From NCBI RefSeq assembly GCF_030732985.1, contig NZ_JASHJX010000001.1:124001-188000 (forward strand): a stretch of DNA of 64,000 nt, given 5' to 3'. The notes below the pieces were generated by a model that saw only the letters and a list, made by a program, of their open reading frames with translations, was not told the origin of the DNA and did not search any database. Source of the DNA: Nioella sp. MMSF_3534 (lineage in GTDB: Bacteria; Pseudomonadota; Alphaproteobacteria; Rhodobacterales; Rhodobacteraceae). How positions within the stretch are numbered: the first letter of the stretch is position 1; every line of letters starts with the position of its first letter. Below, piece by piece: positions 27,035 to 35,687 of this stretch. The translations under genes were made by a program, and so were the position numbers.

Positions 27035-28369
27035 GCCCATCATCTCCCGCGCCTCGGCCTGCTGCGCCGGGCTGAGCGCCCGCGATAGCCGATTGCAGCG
27101 GCGGCTGTATTGCACCTGCCGCTCCTCGCTCGAGGTGATCTCGACCGCACGCAGGCAAAGGGCGAGGCCGCGCACCGGATCGTGGCCGGGATGGGCCGGA
27201 TCGGAGATGACCTCGCCAAGGTTCACGTAGGCCAGCGAGTCGTTCTCCTCCAGTCCGCGCTGAAACATCTCGCCCGCGCGCAGCAGATCACGGGCGCCAC
27301 CCACACCGTTGCGCAGCATCAGGCCAAGATCGCCAAAGGCCAGTTCGGCCCCGCGTTCGGCGGCCAGTTCCATCAGCCGGCGGGCCTCGATTTCATCGGA
27401 ATAGCCCAGATCCCCGTGCCAATACATGACCGCCAGTTCATAGGTCGCATCCGCATCCCCCTGATCGGAGGCCAGTTGATAGTAGTGTCGGGCCATATCA
27501 GGGTCGGCCTCGACCCCGCGCCCGCCTTCATACATCGAGCCCAGGTTGTAATAGCCGGTCGTGCTGCCCTGTTCGGCAGCCTGCAGGAAATAGGCCACCG
27601 CGCGGTCGTGATCGACGGGAAGGCCGCCTTCGCCATTGTCATAGTAATACCCAAGCCAGTTCGCCCCATAGGCGCTGCCCCGCTCGGCGGCCTCTTCGTA
27701 GAGCGCCACCGCCTGTGGCTGATCGACCGGCCCGCCCTCGCCTTCCCGCAGCATGTCGGCAAGATTTTCCAGCGCCCAGAGGGGGCCGTCATTGTCATGG
27801 GCCAGCGCATAGAAGCGCCGCGCCTCGGCCTGGTTTTCCTCCACCCCTTCGCCATGGGCATACATCCAGCCCACATTCGCGGTGCCGTCCACATAGCCCG
27901 CCTCATGGGCCCGGCGGAAATACTCCAGCGCGCGGCGCGAATCCGGGGTGCCGAAATGGCCTTCGAAATAGGACACGCCAAGGTTGTTGTAGACCCCGGC
28001 ATAGCCCATTTCCTCGGCCCGCAGCATCAGCGGGATGGCCAGATCGGGGCGCGGGTCCTGCCCGGACCAGCCGTCGAGATAGTGATCGGCCAGATTGTTC
28101 AGCGCCTGCGGCAAATCCTGATCGGCGGCGGCCTGATAGTAGCTGACAGCCCGGAACCCGTCGGCGGGAACGCCAAGCCCGTTCTCGTAGAGAATGCCCA
28201 TCATGTTCAGCGCCACCGCGTCGCCGGAATTGGCCAGTGGGCGGGAAATTTCCAGCGCCAGCGCGTAGTTGCCCGTGCGATAGGCTTCGACGGCGTCATC
28301 GGCCGTTTGCGCGTGAAGGGGGGCCGCAAGGCAGAGCAGCGCGGCGACGGAGATGGCTTTGAGATTCAT
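27026..28369 (-). CDS. Secreted Sel1-repeat protein (downstream copy)
   Basis: The 447-residue product has a signal peptide (MNLKAISVAALLCLAAPLHA) followed by about ten Sel1-like repeats of 36 or so residues. Typical units read AVALNMMGILYENGLGVP and AAEQGSTTGYYNLGSMYEGG. Sel1 repeats form alpha solenoids that act as protein-binding scaffolds. Several units have the form NLGVSYFEGHFGTPDSRRAL, with extra residues between the helices. It lies 23 bp downstream of a second Sel1 gene and is likely periplasmic. ATG 28369 is the start because the signal peptide begins there. Confidence 0.85.
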   Translation of the reverse strand: MNLKAISVAALLCLAAPLHAQTADDAVEAYRTGNYALALEISRPLANSGDAVALNMMGILYENGLGVPADGFRAVSYYQAAADQDLPQALNNLADHYLDGWSGQDPRPDLAIPLMLRAEEMGYAGVYNNLGVSYFEGHFGTPDSRRALEYFRRAHEAGYVDGTANVGWMYAHGEGVEENQAEARRFYALAHDNDGPLWALENLADMLREGEGGPVDQPQAVALYEEAAERGSAYGANWLGYYYDNGEGGLPVDHDRAVAYFLQAAEQGSTTGYYNLGSMYEGGRGVEADPDMARHYYQLASDQGDADATYELAVMYWHGDLGYSDEIEARRLMELAAERGAELAFGDLGLMLRNGVGGARDLLRAGEMFQRGLEENDSLAYVNLGEVISDPAHPGHDPVRGLALCLRAVEITSSEERQVQYSRRCNRLSRALSPAQQAEAREMMGSL

Positions 28370-28392
28370 AATGGCTCTCCTTCTTGAATGGG

Positions 28393-29760
28393 TCAGTAGG
28401 TGGTCAGCAATTCCTCGGTCCGGGTCGCGATCGCTTCGATATCGGCCTCGGACAGGGTTTCGGGCAGGGTTCCGCAGCTTTCCTGATACTCGGCGATGCG
28501 GCCGGAATCGGTTTCGCGCGCAATGGCATAGGCGCACCAGGCATAGCCCTCGACCCGGTCGGCCCCGGCATAGTCGGGGTTGAGATAGACCGTCGCCGCG
28601 CCCCAGGCCGCGAAGGGATAGTCCATAGCGGCAGCCTGCTGGTAAAGCGCCAGCGCGCCGTCAAAGTCCACTGGCCCGCCAAGCCCGGCCTCATGCATGT
28701 AGCCCAGATCGTTGATCGGCCCCGGCAAGCCCAGATCGGCCAGGGTCTGCAACAGGCGGCGGGCCTCTGCATGGTCCTGCGCGACGCCGACGCCGTCCCA
28801 GTGCATATAGGCCAGATCGGACAGCGCCTCGATATTCCCGCGCTCATAGGCGAGGTGATAGAGCGTCACCGCCCGGTCGATATCATCCGGCACTGACGGG
28901 TCACCATCGGACAGAAGATAGGCCAGGTTGGCAGGCGCCCACTCATGGCCCAGGGCCGTGCCCTGTTCATAGGCTTCGGCGGCGGCTGCCGGGTCGGGGG
29001 CCATCCCCGCCGCGCCATTGAGCAGCAGAATGCCCAGATCGTTCCCCGCCCCGCCATAGCCAAGCGCGATGGCCTGCCGGTAGGTTTCAATCGCCCCGGG
29101 AATGTCCTGCGGGCCGCCCCGGCCAAGCTCCATCATATAGGCGAGGTTGCGGGTGCCCTGCCCGTGGCCAAGCGCTGCCGCCTGTTCGAAGAGAAGCCGT
29201 GCCTGCGCATCATCCTGGATCACCCCGAACCCCTGGGCATAGAGCGCCCCCATATTGCTATGGGCCGCCGCCGAGCCCCCATCCATGGCCTGCCGGTAAT
29301 AGGCCGCTGCTGCGGCATAGTCCGGGCTGCCAAGGGCGCCTTCCTCGGACATGGCACCAAGGGTGTTCAGTGCTTCGGCATTGCCCGCCTCTGCGGCGGC
29401 GTCTGCCAGCTCCCATGCGCGGGTCAGGTCGCGTGGGGCACCGTATACGCCCTTATACAAGATCCAGGCCAGGTTTGCCTGTGCAACCGCATAGCCCTGT
29501 GCGGCGGCAGCCTCGTAATAGTCGAGCCCGCGTTGCACATCCTGTTCCACCCCTTGGCCGTGGAAATAGATCACCCCGAGGATATTCAGGGCCGCGGGAT
29601 CGCCCGCTTCGGCCATCGGTTCCGACAATTGGCGTGCGGTGTCATAGTCGCCGCCATCAAAGGCCGTGCGGGCATCGTCCAGCCAGTCGGCATGGACCGA
29701 CAGGGGCGCGAGGAACAGACAGACAGCAACAGCGGACAGACCGGCGCGAACACGAACCAT
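28393..29760 (-). CDS. Secreted Sel1-repeat protein (upstream copy)
   Basis: The 455-residue product starts at ATG 29760 with a signal peptide ([21 protein letters not shown]). It then has about ten Sel1 units such as AALNILGVIYFHGQGVEQDV, AVAQANLAWILYKG and EALNTLGAMSEEGALGSP. The N-terminal WLDDARTAFDGGDYDTARQL resembles the YRTGNYALALEISRPL segment of its neighbour, so the two are paralogues from a tandem duplication that have since diverged. The C-terminal region (GYAWCAYAIARETDSG and later) is not repeat-like. Function is unknown; a periplasmic scaffold is the likely role. Confidence 0.85.
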   Translation of the reverse strand: MVRVRAGLSAVAVCLFLAPLSVHADWLDDARTAFDGGDYDTARQLSEPMAEAGDPAALNILGVIYFHGQGVEQDVQRGLDYYEAAAAQGYAVAQANLAWILYKGVYGAPRDLTRAWELADAAAEAGNAEALNTLGAMSEEGALGSPDYAAAAAYYRQAMDGGSAAAHSNMGALYAQGFGVIQDDAQARLLFEQAAALGHGQGTRNLAYMMELGRGGPQDIPGAIETYRQAIALGYGGAGNDLGILLLNGAAGMAPDPAAAAEAYEQGTALGHEWAPANLAYLLSDGDPSVPDDIDRAVTLYHLAYERGNIEALSDLAYMHWDGVGVAQDHAEARRLLQTLADLGLPGPINDLGYMHEAGLGGPVDFDGALALYQQAAAMDYPFAAWGAATVYLNPDYAGADRVEGYAWCAYAIARETDSGRIAEYQESCGTLPETLSEADIEAIATRTEELLTTY

Positions 29761-29826
29761 GGCAAAAACCTCCCTTAAATGCGGGAATGCTAGCGCAACA
29801 TGGCAAAATCGCAAAATGCTTTGCGG

Positions 29827-31095
29827 TCAGTGGCTCAGATGCGCCGGCGCGTCGATATGGGGGCGGCGCAGGGCGAGCAGCCGCAGTGCCTCGTCCGCCC
29901 GACCCTGTTGGATCTGCGCATTCATCAGGGCAAATTCGAGGATATCGCGCTGTGCCCGGCTGCCGCCCACCCGTTCCGACTGCGCCACGACGGGGATCAG
30001 CCGCGCCTCGGCCCCGGCCCAGTCTTCGGCGGCAATCGCCCGGAACGCCTCGGCGCAGCCCGGCACCATGTCACCAATCGGCCCCTTGGCGTCCGATATG
30101 AGCCGGTCGAGCGCCTCTGCATTGCCGCTCATGGCATGGATCACCGCCGCATGCACATCGACGAAGCCCATTCCGGGGTTTGGGAAGGCGGAGATCGCAA
30201 AATCCCCAAGAGCCTGCCAGCGGGCCTGCCCGATCTCCACCCCCGCCAGCGAGGCGCGATAATAGAGCGCTGCCAGATCGGTCACGATATTGATCGCGGG
30301 GCTTTGGCTGACGCCGGGGGCCAGGTCTTCGTCCACCGCCCGCCACATGCGCGCCTCGTCGCCCGTCGCCATCGCCCACAGCGCCACGTGCCACGTATTG
30401 TGACAATGCATCAGGCCCGTGCGGTCATAGCCCTGCATCCAGTCGCCCAGAAACGCGAGCCCGTCCGCCGTTTCCCCGACCTCGTAGTAGAGATGCGCAC
30501 GGATATGGGCGGCATGGGCGCTGTGGGGGTTGCGCGCAAGCGCCAGGTCGATCTGCCCCTCGGCCTGTTGGAATTGCCCGATTTCGAGATGCGCGAAGGC
30601 CATCTGGGCGGGAAACCACCAGTCGCCCTCGTAATGGGGGGCCAGGAAATCGGCCACCGCCAGATGTTCCGCCTCGCGGCCCACGCGGCCGGAAAAGCCG
30701 ATCAGGCTGAAGACCCCAAGAACGGTCTGCGCCACCAGCGCATCACGGGGGTATTCGCGAATATGGGCACGGATGAGCGCATAGCCCTGCCCCGCGCGAC
30801 CCTCGATCAGATGGCCGAAGATTTCCAGTTGCGCGGCCTCTCTCGGGGTCAGCGCCCGGTCGCAGCCCCTCGCCGCCGCCAGAGCCGCCTTTGCCTGAGG
30901 CATATGGCCAAAGGTTTGATAATTCCGGGCCAGCGCCACATGGGCGGGGGTAAACTCCGGGTCCGCCGCGATGGCTGCCTGTAGCGCCGCTTCCACTCCG
31001 GCCATTCCAGCGAGATAGAGGTCCATCCCGCGCTGATAGGCCTCGGCGGCCAGATCGGACCCTGTCGAAATGTCCAGCCCGTAGCGATCCGTCAT
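29827..31095 (-). CDS. TTC38-like tetratricopeptide repeat protein
   Basis: The 422-residue product has no signal peptide, begins MTDRYGLDISTGSDLAAEAY, and is helical throughout with TPR-like pairs (TPAHVALARNYQTFGHMPQA). The segment YDRTGLMHCHNTWHVALWAM is the hallmark of the TTC38 family, where paired His residues precede Trp-His. Bacterial members are often annotated only as TPR proteins. It is separated from the Sel1 genes by 66 bp on the same strand and may be cotranscribed with them. An intracellular role is inferred; the exact job is unknown. Confidence 0.8.
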   Translation of the reverse strand: MTDRYGLDISTGSDLAAEAYQRGMDLYLAGMAGVEAALQAAIAADPEFTPAHVALARNYQTFGHMPQAKAALAAARGCDRALTPREAAQLEIFGHLIEGRAGQGYALIRAHIREYPRDALVAQTVLGVFSLIGFSGRVGREAEHLAVADFLAPHYEGDWWFPAQMAFAHLEIGQFQQAEGQIDLALARNPHSAHAAHIRAHLYYEVGETADGLAFLGDWMQGYDRTGLMHCHNTWHVALWAMATGDEARMWRAVDEDLAPGVSQSPAINIVTDLAALYYRASLAGVEIGQARWQALGDFAISAFPNPGMGFVDVHAAVIHAMSGNAEALDRLISDAKGPIGDMVPGCAEAFRAIAAEDWAGAEARLIPVVAQSERVGGSRAQRDILEFALMNAQIQQGRADEALRLLALRRPHIDAPAHLSH

Positions 31096-31270
31096 CCTGT
31101 CCCGGCGCATGCGTGTCCCCCTGCCTGGCCGTCAGCGCCGTGATCGGCATCGGCCCTGATCATCCCATGACAGCGCCCCATCAGCGCCACCATTTCTGCA
31201 ACTTTGGAGTGTATCTCGGAGCAACACAAGCAGTACAGCCGCGGAAGACGGCAATTTGGAGTATCCAGAA

Positions 31271-31744
31271 ATGCAACAGAAACAGAACTTTCTTTCAGAC
31301 GAGAGCGGCGCCGTGACCGTCGACTGGGTCGTCCTGACCGCCGGGCTGGTCGGCCTTGGGCTGGCCACCATGGCCGTGGTCAGCACCGGGGTCGAGGATC
31401 TTAGCGGCGACATGCGCGGCCAGATGGAAAGCCAGACCATCTCGACCAGCTTCGCCAGCGTGGCTGGCGGCGACAGCGGCTGGTCCTGGTCGGGCCGCAC
31501 ATCGCAGGACTACTACAATATCGGCGCAGCCCTCGCCCCCGGCAACAATGGTGCCACCTATTACTGGGCGCAGCAGGAAGCGATTGCCGATATGCCGGAA
31601 GGCTACAATTTCGACAGCCCCCTGGTCGATCCCGCCACCGGCAACGTCGTCTATACCAGCAATGACGGCACAACTTATGCCTCGGGTGGTGAAACCTGGG
31701 CAATCGACGAATACCCCGGAACGCCGGTCTATTGGGGCGCCTGA
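31271..31744 (+). CDS. Flp/TadE-like single-pass protein (orphan pilin-like)
   Basis: The 157-residue product starts MQQKQNFLSDESGAVTVDWV, followed by a hydrophobic segment of about 20 residues (VLTAGLVGLGLATMAVVSTG). The DESGAVTVDW motif just before the membrane helix is the pilin-like processing region seen in Flp pilins of Rhodobacterales. Unlike true Flp pilins of about 60 residues, it has a 110-residue C-terminal domain rich in Tyr, Gly, Ser and Asn (YYNIGAALAPGNNGATYYW). No tad or cpa genes are near. ATG 31271 follows a GGAG site. A strong terminator follows. Confidence 0.7.
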   Translation: MQQKQNFLSDESGAVTVDWVVLTAGLVGLGLATMAVVSTGVEDLSGDMRGQMESQTISTSFASVAGGDSGWSWSGRTSQDYYNIGAALAPGNNGATYYWAQQEAIADMPEGYNFDSPLVDPATGNVVYTSNDGTTYASGGETWAIDEYPGTPVYWGA

Positions 31745-31766
31745 TCCCTCAGTTGCAGTCGAAAAA

Positions 31767-31795
31767 GAAAACCCCGGCCTCGCGCCGGGGTTTTT
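31767..31795. terminator. Bidirectional rho-independent terminator
   Basis: AAACCCCGGC at 31769-31778 pairs perfectly with GCCGGGGTTT at 31784-31793 around a CTCGC loop. T-rich tracts flank it on both strands. It serves the Flp-like gene on the plus strand and lipA on the minus strand, whose stop is only a few bases away. Confidence 0.9.
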
Positions 31796-31799
31796 CGTA

Positions 31800-32753
31800 T
31801 CAGGCCTGTCCCAGTTTCTTCATCCGCGCCGCGCGCAGCCGCGCAAAATCGTCACCCGCGTGATAGCTCGACCGTGTCAGCGGCGTGGCCGAGACCATCA
31901 GGAACCCCTTGTTATAGGCGGCCTTTTCATAGGCCTTGAATTCCTCGGGCGTCACGAACCGGTCTACCGCGTGGTGTTTGGGCGTGGGCTGCAGGTACTG
32001 GCCGATGGTCAGGAAGTCGATATCGGCGGCGCGCATGTCTTCCATGACCTGGATGACCGCCTGCCTGTCCTCGCCAAGCCCCACCATGATCCCCGATTTG
32101 GTGAACATGGTCGGGTCCAGTTCCTTCACCCGCTGCAACAGCCGCAGGGAATGGAAATAGCGGGCACCGGGGCGCACCTCGGGGTAGAGCCCCGGCACGG
32201 TTTCGAGATTGTGGTTGAACACATCCGGTTTCGCCGCGACCACGACCTCCAGCGCCTCGGGGGCGCAGCGGATGAAATCGGGCGTCAGGATTTCAATCGT
32301 CGTGTCCGGGCTGCGATGACGGATGGCGCGGATGGTCTGGGCGAAATGTTCCGCCCCGCCATCTTCGATATCGTCGCGGTCCACCGAGGTGATGACGACA
32401 TGGTTCAGCCCCAGTTTCTGCACGGCATCCGCGACGCGACCCGGCTCGAACACATCGAGATCCTCGGGTGGCTTGCCGGTGGCGATGTTGCAGAAGGTGC
32501 AGGCGCGGGTGCAGACCTCGCCCATGATCATCATCGTGGCGTGGCCCTGGCTCCAGCATTCGCCGGCATTGGGGCAGCCCGCCTCTTCGCAGACCGTCAC
32601 CAGCTTGTGCTCTCGCATGATCTTGTGGGTCTTCTTGTAGCCCTCGCCCACGGGCGCCTTGACCCGGATCCAGGACGGTTTCTTGGGCTGCGGGTTGTCC
32701 GGGCGGCGCGCCTTTTCGGGGTGGCGCTGTTCGGGAATCTTGAGATCGCGCAT
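31800..32753 (-). CDS. lipA: Lipoyl synthase
   Basis: The 317-residue radical-SAM enzyme inserts two sulfurs into octanoyl groups on lipoyl domains of 2-oxoacid dehydrogenases. Both iron-sulfur clusters are represented: the auxiliary cluster ligands in [13 protein letters not shown], and the radical-SAM motif CTRACTFC. Further family stretches are [20 protein letters not shown] and [18 protein letters not shown]. It is a single gene, divergent from the VIT1-like transporter, with a terminator just downstream. Confidence 0.98.
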   Translation of the reverse strand: MRDLKIPEQRHPEKARRPDNPQPKKPSWIRVKAPVGEGYKKTHKIMREHKLVTVCEEAGCPNAGECWSQGHATMMIMGEVCTRACTFCNIATGKPPEDLDVFEPGRVADAVQKLGLNHVVITSVDRDDIEDGGAEHFAQTIRAIRHRSPDTTIEILTPDFIRCAPEALEVVVAAKPDVFNHNLETVPGLYPEVRPGARYFHSLRLLQRVKELDPTMFTKSGIMVGLGEDRQAVIQVMEDMRAADIDFLTIGQYLQPTPKHHAVDRFVTPEEFKAYEKAAYNKGFLMVSATPLTRSSYHAGDDFARLRAARMKKLGQA

Positions 32754-32775
32754 GGGGTTCCTCCAACTGGCGACT

Positions 32776-32789
32776 GTTTAACGCTAAAC
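32776..32789. promoter_or_regulatory. Near-palindromic site upstream of lipA
   Basis: GTTTAACGCTAAAC pairs GTTTA with TAAAC around ACGC, 23 bp upstream of the lipA ATG in a GC-rich region where such A/T arms stand out. It could be an operator or overlap a minus 10 element; no known factor can be named. It lies in the lipA/VIT1-like divergent gap. Confidence 0.35.
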
Positions 32790-32918
32790 GATCCAAAAGT
32801 AACCCCGTCTCGCGCGGGAAGCGGCTATGCAGCCCTGCGATTCCTTGGCGCAGCCCTGCCGGTTGTCAGGCCCTGTGCGCAGGTCCAGACTGACCCGACC
32901 GGACAGGAGACAAACGGC

Positions 32919-33650
32919 ATGGCCATCAACTGGGCGCAGCACCGCACGCAGGATCATCATATCACCCGCGCGCAGGAGTTTCTCAAGCAAATCGTCTATG
33001 GCGGCAATGACGGCATCGTCACAACCTTCGCCATCGTGGCGGGCTTCGCCGGGGCCTCTGCCGAAAACACCGCGCAGATCGGGGCACTCGCGGTGCTGGT
33101 TTTCGGTTTGGCCAACCTCTTTGCCGACGGGGTGTCGATGGGGCTTGGGGAATTCCTGTCGGGCCGGTCGCAACGCGATCTCTATCATACGCGGCGCGCG
33201 ATGGAGTTGCAGGAACTGTCCACCGATCCCGATCGTGAACGGCTGGAGCTGCAACAGATGCTGCGCGAACGCGGGCTGCCGGGGGGGGATGCCGATCAGG
33301 TGGCGGATATCCTGATGCGCAACCATGATTTCGCCGCTGACCTGATGATGGCCTATGAATTCGAGATGACCGACCCGCGCAGCACCAATCCCGCGGGCGA
33401 CGGGATGTCCACTTTCATGGCGTTCATCACGCTCGGCTCTATCCCGTTGCTGCCCTATATCGCGGGTCTGGACCCGGCCCGCGCCTTCCCCATATCCGTC
33501 GCGGCGACATTCCTTGCCCTGTTCGGCCTCGGGGTTTTGCGCTGGCGTGTGACAGGCGAGACGGCGTTGCGCTGCATCGGCGAAACGGTGATCGTCGGGG
33601 GGCTTTGTGCCTTCGTGGCCTTCGGCGTCGGCGTATTGGTCGGCGGCTAG
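32919..33650 (+). CDS. VIT1/CCC1 family metal transporter
   Basis: The 243-residue protein has five predicted membrane segments and the family start QEFLKQIVYGGNDGIVTTFAIVAGFAGA. LANLFADGVSMGLGEFLSGR follows, the metal-binding helix of the CCC1/VIT1 class. A charged cytosolic helix pair (ELQELSTDPDRERLELQQML) stands between segments 2 and 3. Such transporters move iron or manganese across membranes. ATG 32919 follows GACAGGAGACAAACGGC. It stands alone, 60 bp ahead of the M20 peptidase gene. Confidence 0.88.
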   Translation: MAINWAQHRTQDHHITRAQEFLKQIVYGGNDGIVTTFAIVAGFAGASAENTAQIGALAVLVFGLANLFADGVSMGLGEFLSGRSQRDLYHTRRAMELQELSTDPDRERLELQQMLRERGLPGGDADQVADILMRNHDFAADLMMAYEFEMTDPRSTNPAGDGMSTFMAFITLGSIPLLPYIAGLDPARAFPISVAATFLALFGLGVLRWRVTGETALRCIGETVIVGGLCAFVAFGVGVLVGG

Positions 33651-33710
33651 AAGCTTGCAAAACCGGGCGAAACCGGCAGGCTGCGGGCCAAGCCCGAAAA
33701 AGGATGCCCC

Positions 33711-35078
33711 ATGACCGCCCGCGACCAGATCACAGCCCGCGCCGACACGCCCGAGACGCTTCACCGTTTTGTCGAGAACCTGACCGCGCTGGTGGCCTTC
33801 CCGACGGAACCGGGTGCAATTGATGCCCATGCCGCCTGCCTGAAGCATATCGCCGGGCTGATGGCGGGACACGGCTTCGTAGCCCGCTGGATCGAGGGCG
33901 ACCATCCGCCCGCGCTGGTCCTGTCGCGCCACGAGGGCGACGGGCTGCCGACGATCCTCGGCTATGGCCATGCCGATACGGTTCCGGGGATGGAGGGGCG
34001 CTGGCAACAGGGTCTGGCGCCATGGGCGCTGACCGAACGCGACGGCAAGCTCTACGGGCGCGGCGTGGCCGACAACAAGGGACAACTGTTGGTGAACTTG
34101 ACGGCGCTACGATTGGTGCTGGAGCAACAAGGCGCGCTTGGCTTCAACTGCCACATGCTGGTGGAAATGGGCGAGGAGGTCGGCTCGCCGGGGCTGGATG
34201 CGATCTGCGCGGGGCTGAAGGACGACCTGAACGCCGATCTGGTGCTGGCCTCTGACGGGCCGCGCCTGTCTCGGGATCGACCGACCGTGTTTCTTGGCGC
34301 ACGTGGGGCCGTGACCGTCAAGCTGTCGATCTGTCACCGCGAGGCCGGGCGCCATTCCGGCAATTTCGGCGGCCTTCTGCGCAATCCCGGCACCGAGATG
34401 GCCCACGCCCTTGCCTGCATCATCGGCCCGCGCGGCGAATGTCTCGTACCCGGCTGGACACCGGAGAAGGTGCCGGACGACACCCGCGCGATCCTGTCGG
34501 GCATCACCCCCGCAGGCGGAGAGATCGACCCCGGTTGGGGCACCCCCGGCCTGACGCCCGCCGAACGGGTCTTTGCGTGGTCTGCGGTCGAGGTGCTGGC
34601 CTTCACCTGCGGCACCCCGGAACGGCCCGTCAATGCCATCCCGCCAGAGGCGCAGGCCCATATCCAGCTGCGCTATGTGACCGGGCTGGACCCCACAGCG
34701 ATCATGCCCGCCCTGCGCGCGCATCTGGATGCTGAAGGCTTCGACTTTGTTGACATCGAGGAACCCGACGCCCGCTTCCCCGCCTCGGCCACGCCGCCAG
34801 ATCACCCTTTCGCCCGTTTCGCAGTACAGTCCATTGCCCGCAGCACCGGGGCAGATCCGGTGCTGCTGCCCTCGCTTGGCGGTTCTCTTCCCAACCACGT
34901 CTTCACCGAAACGCTTGGCCTTCCCGCAGTCTGGGTGCCGCACAGCTATCCCGGTTGCAGCCAGCACGCCCCCGATGAACATCTGCCCAAGGCGATGATC
35001 CCCGGTGCGATTGCCCTGATGGCGGGGCTTTACCACGACATCGGCGCTGCCGGTCGGTCCGGCCTGGGGCTGGCGTGA
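33711..35078 (+). CDS. M20-family metallopeptidase
   Basis: The 455-residue product has the ArgE/DapE/CPG2-type catalytic layout. The first metal-ligand region is ILGYGHADTVPG, the bridging Asp is in GRGVADNKGQL, and the general base Glu and ligand are in HMLVEMGEEVGSPGLD. A dimerisation (lid) domain contains ARGAVTVKLSICHREAGRHS, and the last ligand histidine is in SLGGSLPNHVF. It hydrolyses amide bonds of small peptides or acylated amino acids. The length suits the longer dipeptidase branch. The exact substrate is unknown. Confidence 0.88.
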   Translation: MTARDQITARADTPETLHRFVENLTALVAFPTEPGAIDAHAACLKHIAGLMAGHGFVARWIEGDHPPALVLSRHEGDGLPTILGYGHADTVPGMEGRWQQGLAPWALTERDGKLYGRGVADNKGQLLVNLTALRLVLEQQGALGFNCHMLVEMGEEVGSPGLDAICAGLKDDLNADLVLASDGPRLSRDRPTVFLGARGAVTVKLSICHREAGRHSGNFGGLLRNPGTEMAHALACIIGPRGECLVPGWTPEKVPDDTRAILSGITPAGGEIDPGWGTPGLTPAERVFAWSAVEVLAFTCGTPERPVNAIPPEAQAHIQLRYVTGLDPTAIMPALRAHLDAEGFDFVDIEEPDARFPASATPPDHPFARFAVQSIARSTGADPVLLPSLGGSLPNHVFTETLGLPAVWVPHSYPGCSQHAPDEHLPKAMIPGAIALMAGLYHDIGAAGRSGLGLA

Positions 35079-35081
35079 TCC

Positions 35082-35477
35082 CTACTGGATCGTCGCGCTC
35101 CAGCTGCCGGTCCCGGAACAACTGGCCGCACCGCGCCCGCTATAGGGGATGCCGTTGGTGGTATCGCGCGGATACCACGTACCGCTCAGGGAACAGCCCG
35201 CAAGGCTGCCCGACACGGTATTGACCGTCAGGGACGTCCCCACGAGGCCGACCGTGGCCGTGCCCTCCCAACGGCTGGTGGTGTTCCAGATATAGTAGTT
35301 CCACAGACTGTCAGCCGCACAGGTCAGGCGCCTGAGTTCAAACCCGTAGATCCCGCTTGGCAGGTCGATGCGGCCTTGCCAGTTCACGCCGCGATTGTCG
35401 CAATTGAGCGCTGCTGCCGGTCCTGCAGGTATCACCCCGAACAAGAAGGCCGCAAAGGCCACGATCCGTACAAACAT
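35082..35477 (-). CDS. Small secreted protein of unknown function
   Basis: The 131-residue product begins at ATG 35477, with GGGAGGAT upstream, and has a signal peptide (FVRIVAFAAFLFGVIPAGPAAA). The mature part is beta-rich, with four cysteines in NCDNRGVNW, RLTCAADS, LAGCSLSG and AASCSGTG, presumably two disulfides, and many Ser, Thr, Gly and Trp residues. I do not recognise the family. The cysteine spacing differs from the liv-operon small proteins. It converges on the M20 peptidase gene with three bases between the stops. Confidence 0.65.
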   Translation of the reverse strand: MFVRIVAFAAFLFGVIPAGPAAALNCDNRGVNWQGRIDLPSGIYGFELRRLTCAADSLWNYYIWNTTSRWEGTATVGLVGTSLTVNTVSGSLAGCSLSGTWYPRDTTNGIPYSGRGAASCSGTGSWSATIQ

Positions 35478-35687
35478 GAGATCCTCCCGTTGAATGATTG
35501 CTGGCCCCAAGGGGCCTCTAATGCGGGGGACCCTATCACAATTCGCCCGCTGGTGCAGTTCACAATTGCCCATGACAACGCCCGTTCCCGCCAAATCGCC
35601 CCCTGTCTTTGTCGAAAACGTGCGATCCGAAACCCGACCGTCACGCTACCCTTTCCGGAAATCAGGACTGCGAAACAGGAGATTTTC

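Noticed and set aside
31356-33650. Apparent 764-residue protein that includes the VIT1-like sequence
   Set aside because: The part before 32919 is antisense to lipA; the transporter has its own ATG with ribosome site.
35082-35477. Sixth member of the four-cysteine liv-operon family
   Set aside because: It is secreted and has four cysteines, but their spacing and the end of the protein differ from the Cys-x5-Cys-x4-6-Cys ... Gly-x-Cys pattern.
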